A stretch of DNA of 30,613 bases from DATLSM01 sp049585815. Lineage in GTDB: Bacteria; Actinomycetota; Thermoleophilia; Solirubrobacterales; 70-9. Made by a program: the position numbers and the translations under genes. Below are positions 30,190 through 30,613 of this stretch, in pieces. Numbering within the stretch: the first letter of the stretch is position 1; each line of letters begins with the position of its first letter. The notes under the pieces were generated by a model that did no database searches, was not told where the DNA came from, and saw only the letters and a list, made by a program, of their open reading frames with translations. Location of the stretch: positions 1 to 30,613 of the forward strand of contig JBAVAR010000053.1 of the NCBI GenBank assembly GCA_049585815.1. Direction: 5' to 3'.

Positions 30190-30613
30190 ATGGTGCTCTC
30201 CAGGTTTGGAAGACAGCCGCCACGATCACGCTCCCCACACGGCATCGCGGGCACCGGATTACTGGATCGGGTCAGGACCATCTCCTTCGTGCTGCTGGGA
30301 TCGACGGCGGCGATCGGACTCGGCCTCGTCGCGCTGATCTCAAGTGTCGGCTGGCCCAACGCGCTGGACAGCCCGATCCCCGGTTTCCCCACCGAGCACG
30401 TCGCGCCCGCCCATGCGATCGCCGTCGCTCCCGCCGGGTCGGGCAAAGGCGCGCCCTCGGCCGCGGCAAAGGCCCCGACGCGGCCGCGGCCCGGTGGGGC
30501 AAAGGGGACCCGGGCCGTTGCGGTTGGCGCCTTTGTCGCCGCCCACCACCCACGCAGCCCCGCTCACCCACTGCCCTCCGGCGCTGAACCATCCCTCACC
30601 CCCGCCTCAACTC
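30190..30613 (+). CDS. Single-pass membrane protein, partial (runs off right edge)
   Basis: From ATG 30190 the frame stays open to the window end (141 codons). It begins MVLSRFGRQPPRSRSPHGIA, a basic N-terminus, followed by a hydrophobic helix at about residues 34-55 (FVLLGSTAAIGLGLVALISS). A long Pro/Ala/Lys/Arg-rich low-complexity region follows (from about 90), as found in periplasmic or cell-wall-spanning linkers. The functional domain would lie beyond the edge. No ribosome site is obvious. No family is recognised. Confidence 0.6.
   Translation, partial: MVLSRFGRQPPRSRSPHGIAGTGLLDRVRTISFVLLGSTAAIGLGLVALISSVGWPNALDSPIPGFPTEHVAPAHAIAVAPAGSGKGAPSAAAKAPTRPRPGGAKGTRAVAVGAFVAAHHPRSPAHPLPSGAEPSLTPAST

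Noticed and set aside
1..30613. CRISPR array or rRNA genes
   Set aside because: No regularly spaced direct repeats and no conserved rRNA segment were seen anywhere in the window.

Overview
The window comes from a high-GC Gram-positive-type bacterium. GC-rich codons, tightly coupled minus-strand operons, a MobF relaxase of actinobacterial style and a DUF2231 membrane protein suggest an actinobacterium, perhaps a soil Thermoleophilia/Solirubrobacterales member. The lineage is an inference from gene style, not from a marker gene. Most of the window looks like accessory DNA: an IS end on the left, a large signalling operon, a decayed duplicate of its promoter-proximal part, a conjugation-type module, a compact RiPP (YcaO) cluster, and a tRNA-Gly with a T-arm repeat beside it. 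Ordinary membrane and beta-propeller genes follow.

Layout. 1-121: end of an IS630-type element with the first codons of its transposase, inserted beside a LuxR-HTH-like gene fragment. 357-803: a small membrane protein. 806-10004: one minus-strand operon of 11 genes, almost all overlapping or touching. In transcription order they are a Ser/Thr kinase, a membrane adaptor, a chaperone-like protein, three more membrane adaptors, a coiled-coil protein, a Clp/ClpB-like AAA+ ATPase, a radical SAM activase-like protein, a zinc-ribbon/FHA protein and a PP2C phosphatase. 10313-12612: three minus-strand genes and the remnant of a second kinase; two of these genes encode soluble proteins with the same N-terminal adaptor motif. 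12818-15152: small hypothetical genes, including a SHOCT protein. 15155-19790: ECF-type sigma factor, MobF relaxase-helicase and a small accessory gene. 20062-23727: hypothetical, PH-like, Sel1/TPR and GNAT genes. 23712-26635: YcaO, SagB-type dehydrogenase and a Cys-rich candidate precursor peptide. 26932-27003: tRNA-Gly(CCC). 27114-30613: DUF2231 protein, a kelch/beta-propeller protein and a gene that runs off the right edge.

How the main system may work (inference). The kinase carries four N-terminal Pro-Pro-Thr-x-(Leu/Val)-Asp repeats, which fit the pThr-x-x-Asp sites read by FHA domains. The same operon supplies an FHA reader, a phosphatase to reset it and a Clp-type unfoldase. Six proteins share only one short N-terminal module (SLGR-VA then ALAPIAERLAD, then a charged helix). 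Four of them continue into a two-helix membrane anchor and two into a shared soluble domain, as if a common core docks interchangeable adaptors. The kinase-phosphatase-FHA-Clp set recalls the threonine phosphorylation pathway of type VI secretion, but no other secretion gene is present. A 42-base element of constant length precedes the kinase, the dead kinase copy and a third unrelated gene, which suggests a shared regulon.

The second system is a minimal azole-type RiPP cluster: a 60-residue peptide with four cysteines, an FMN dehydrogenase and a YcaO enzyme ending in the proline-rich tail typical of azole-forming cyclodehydratases.
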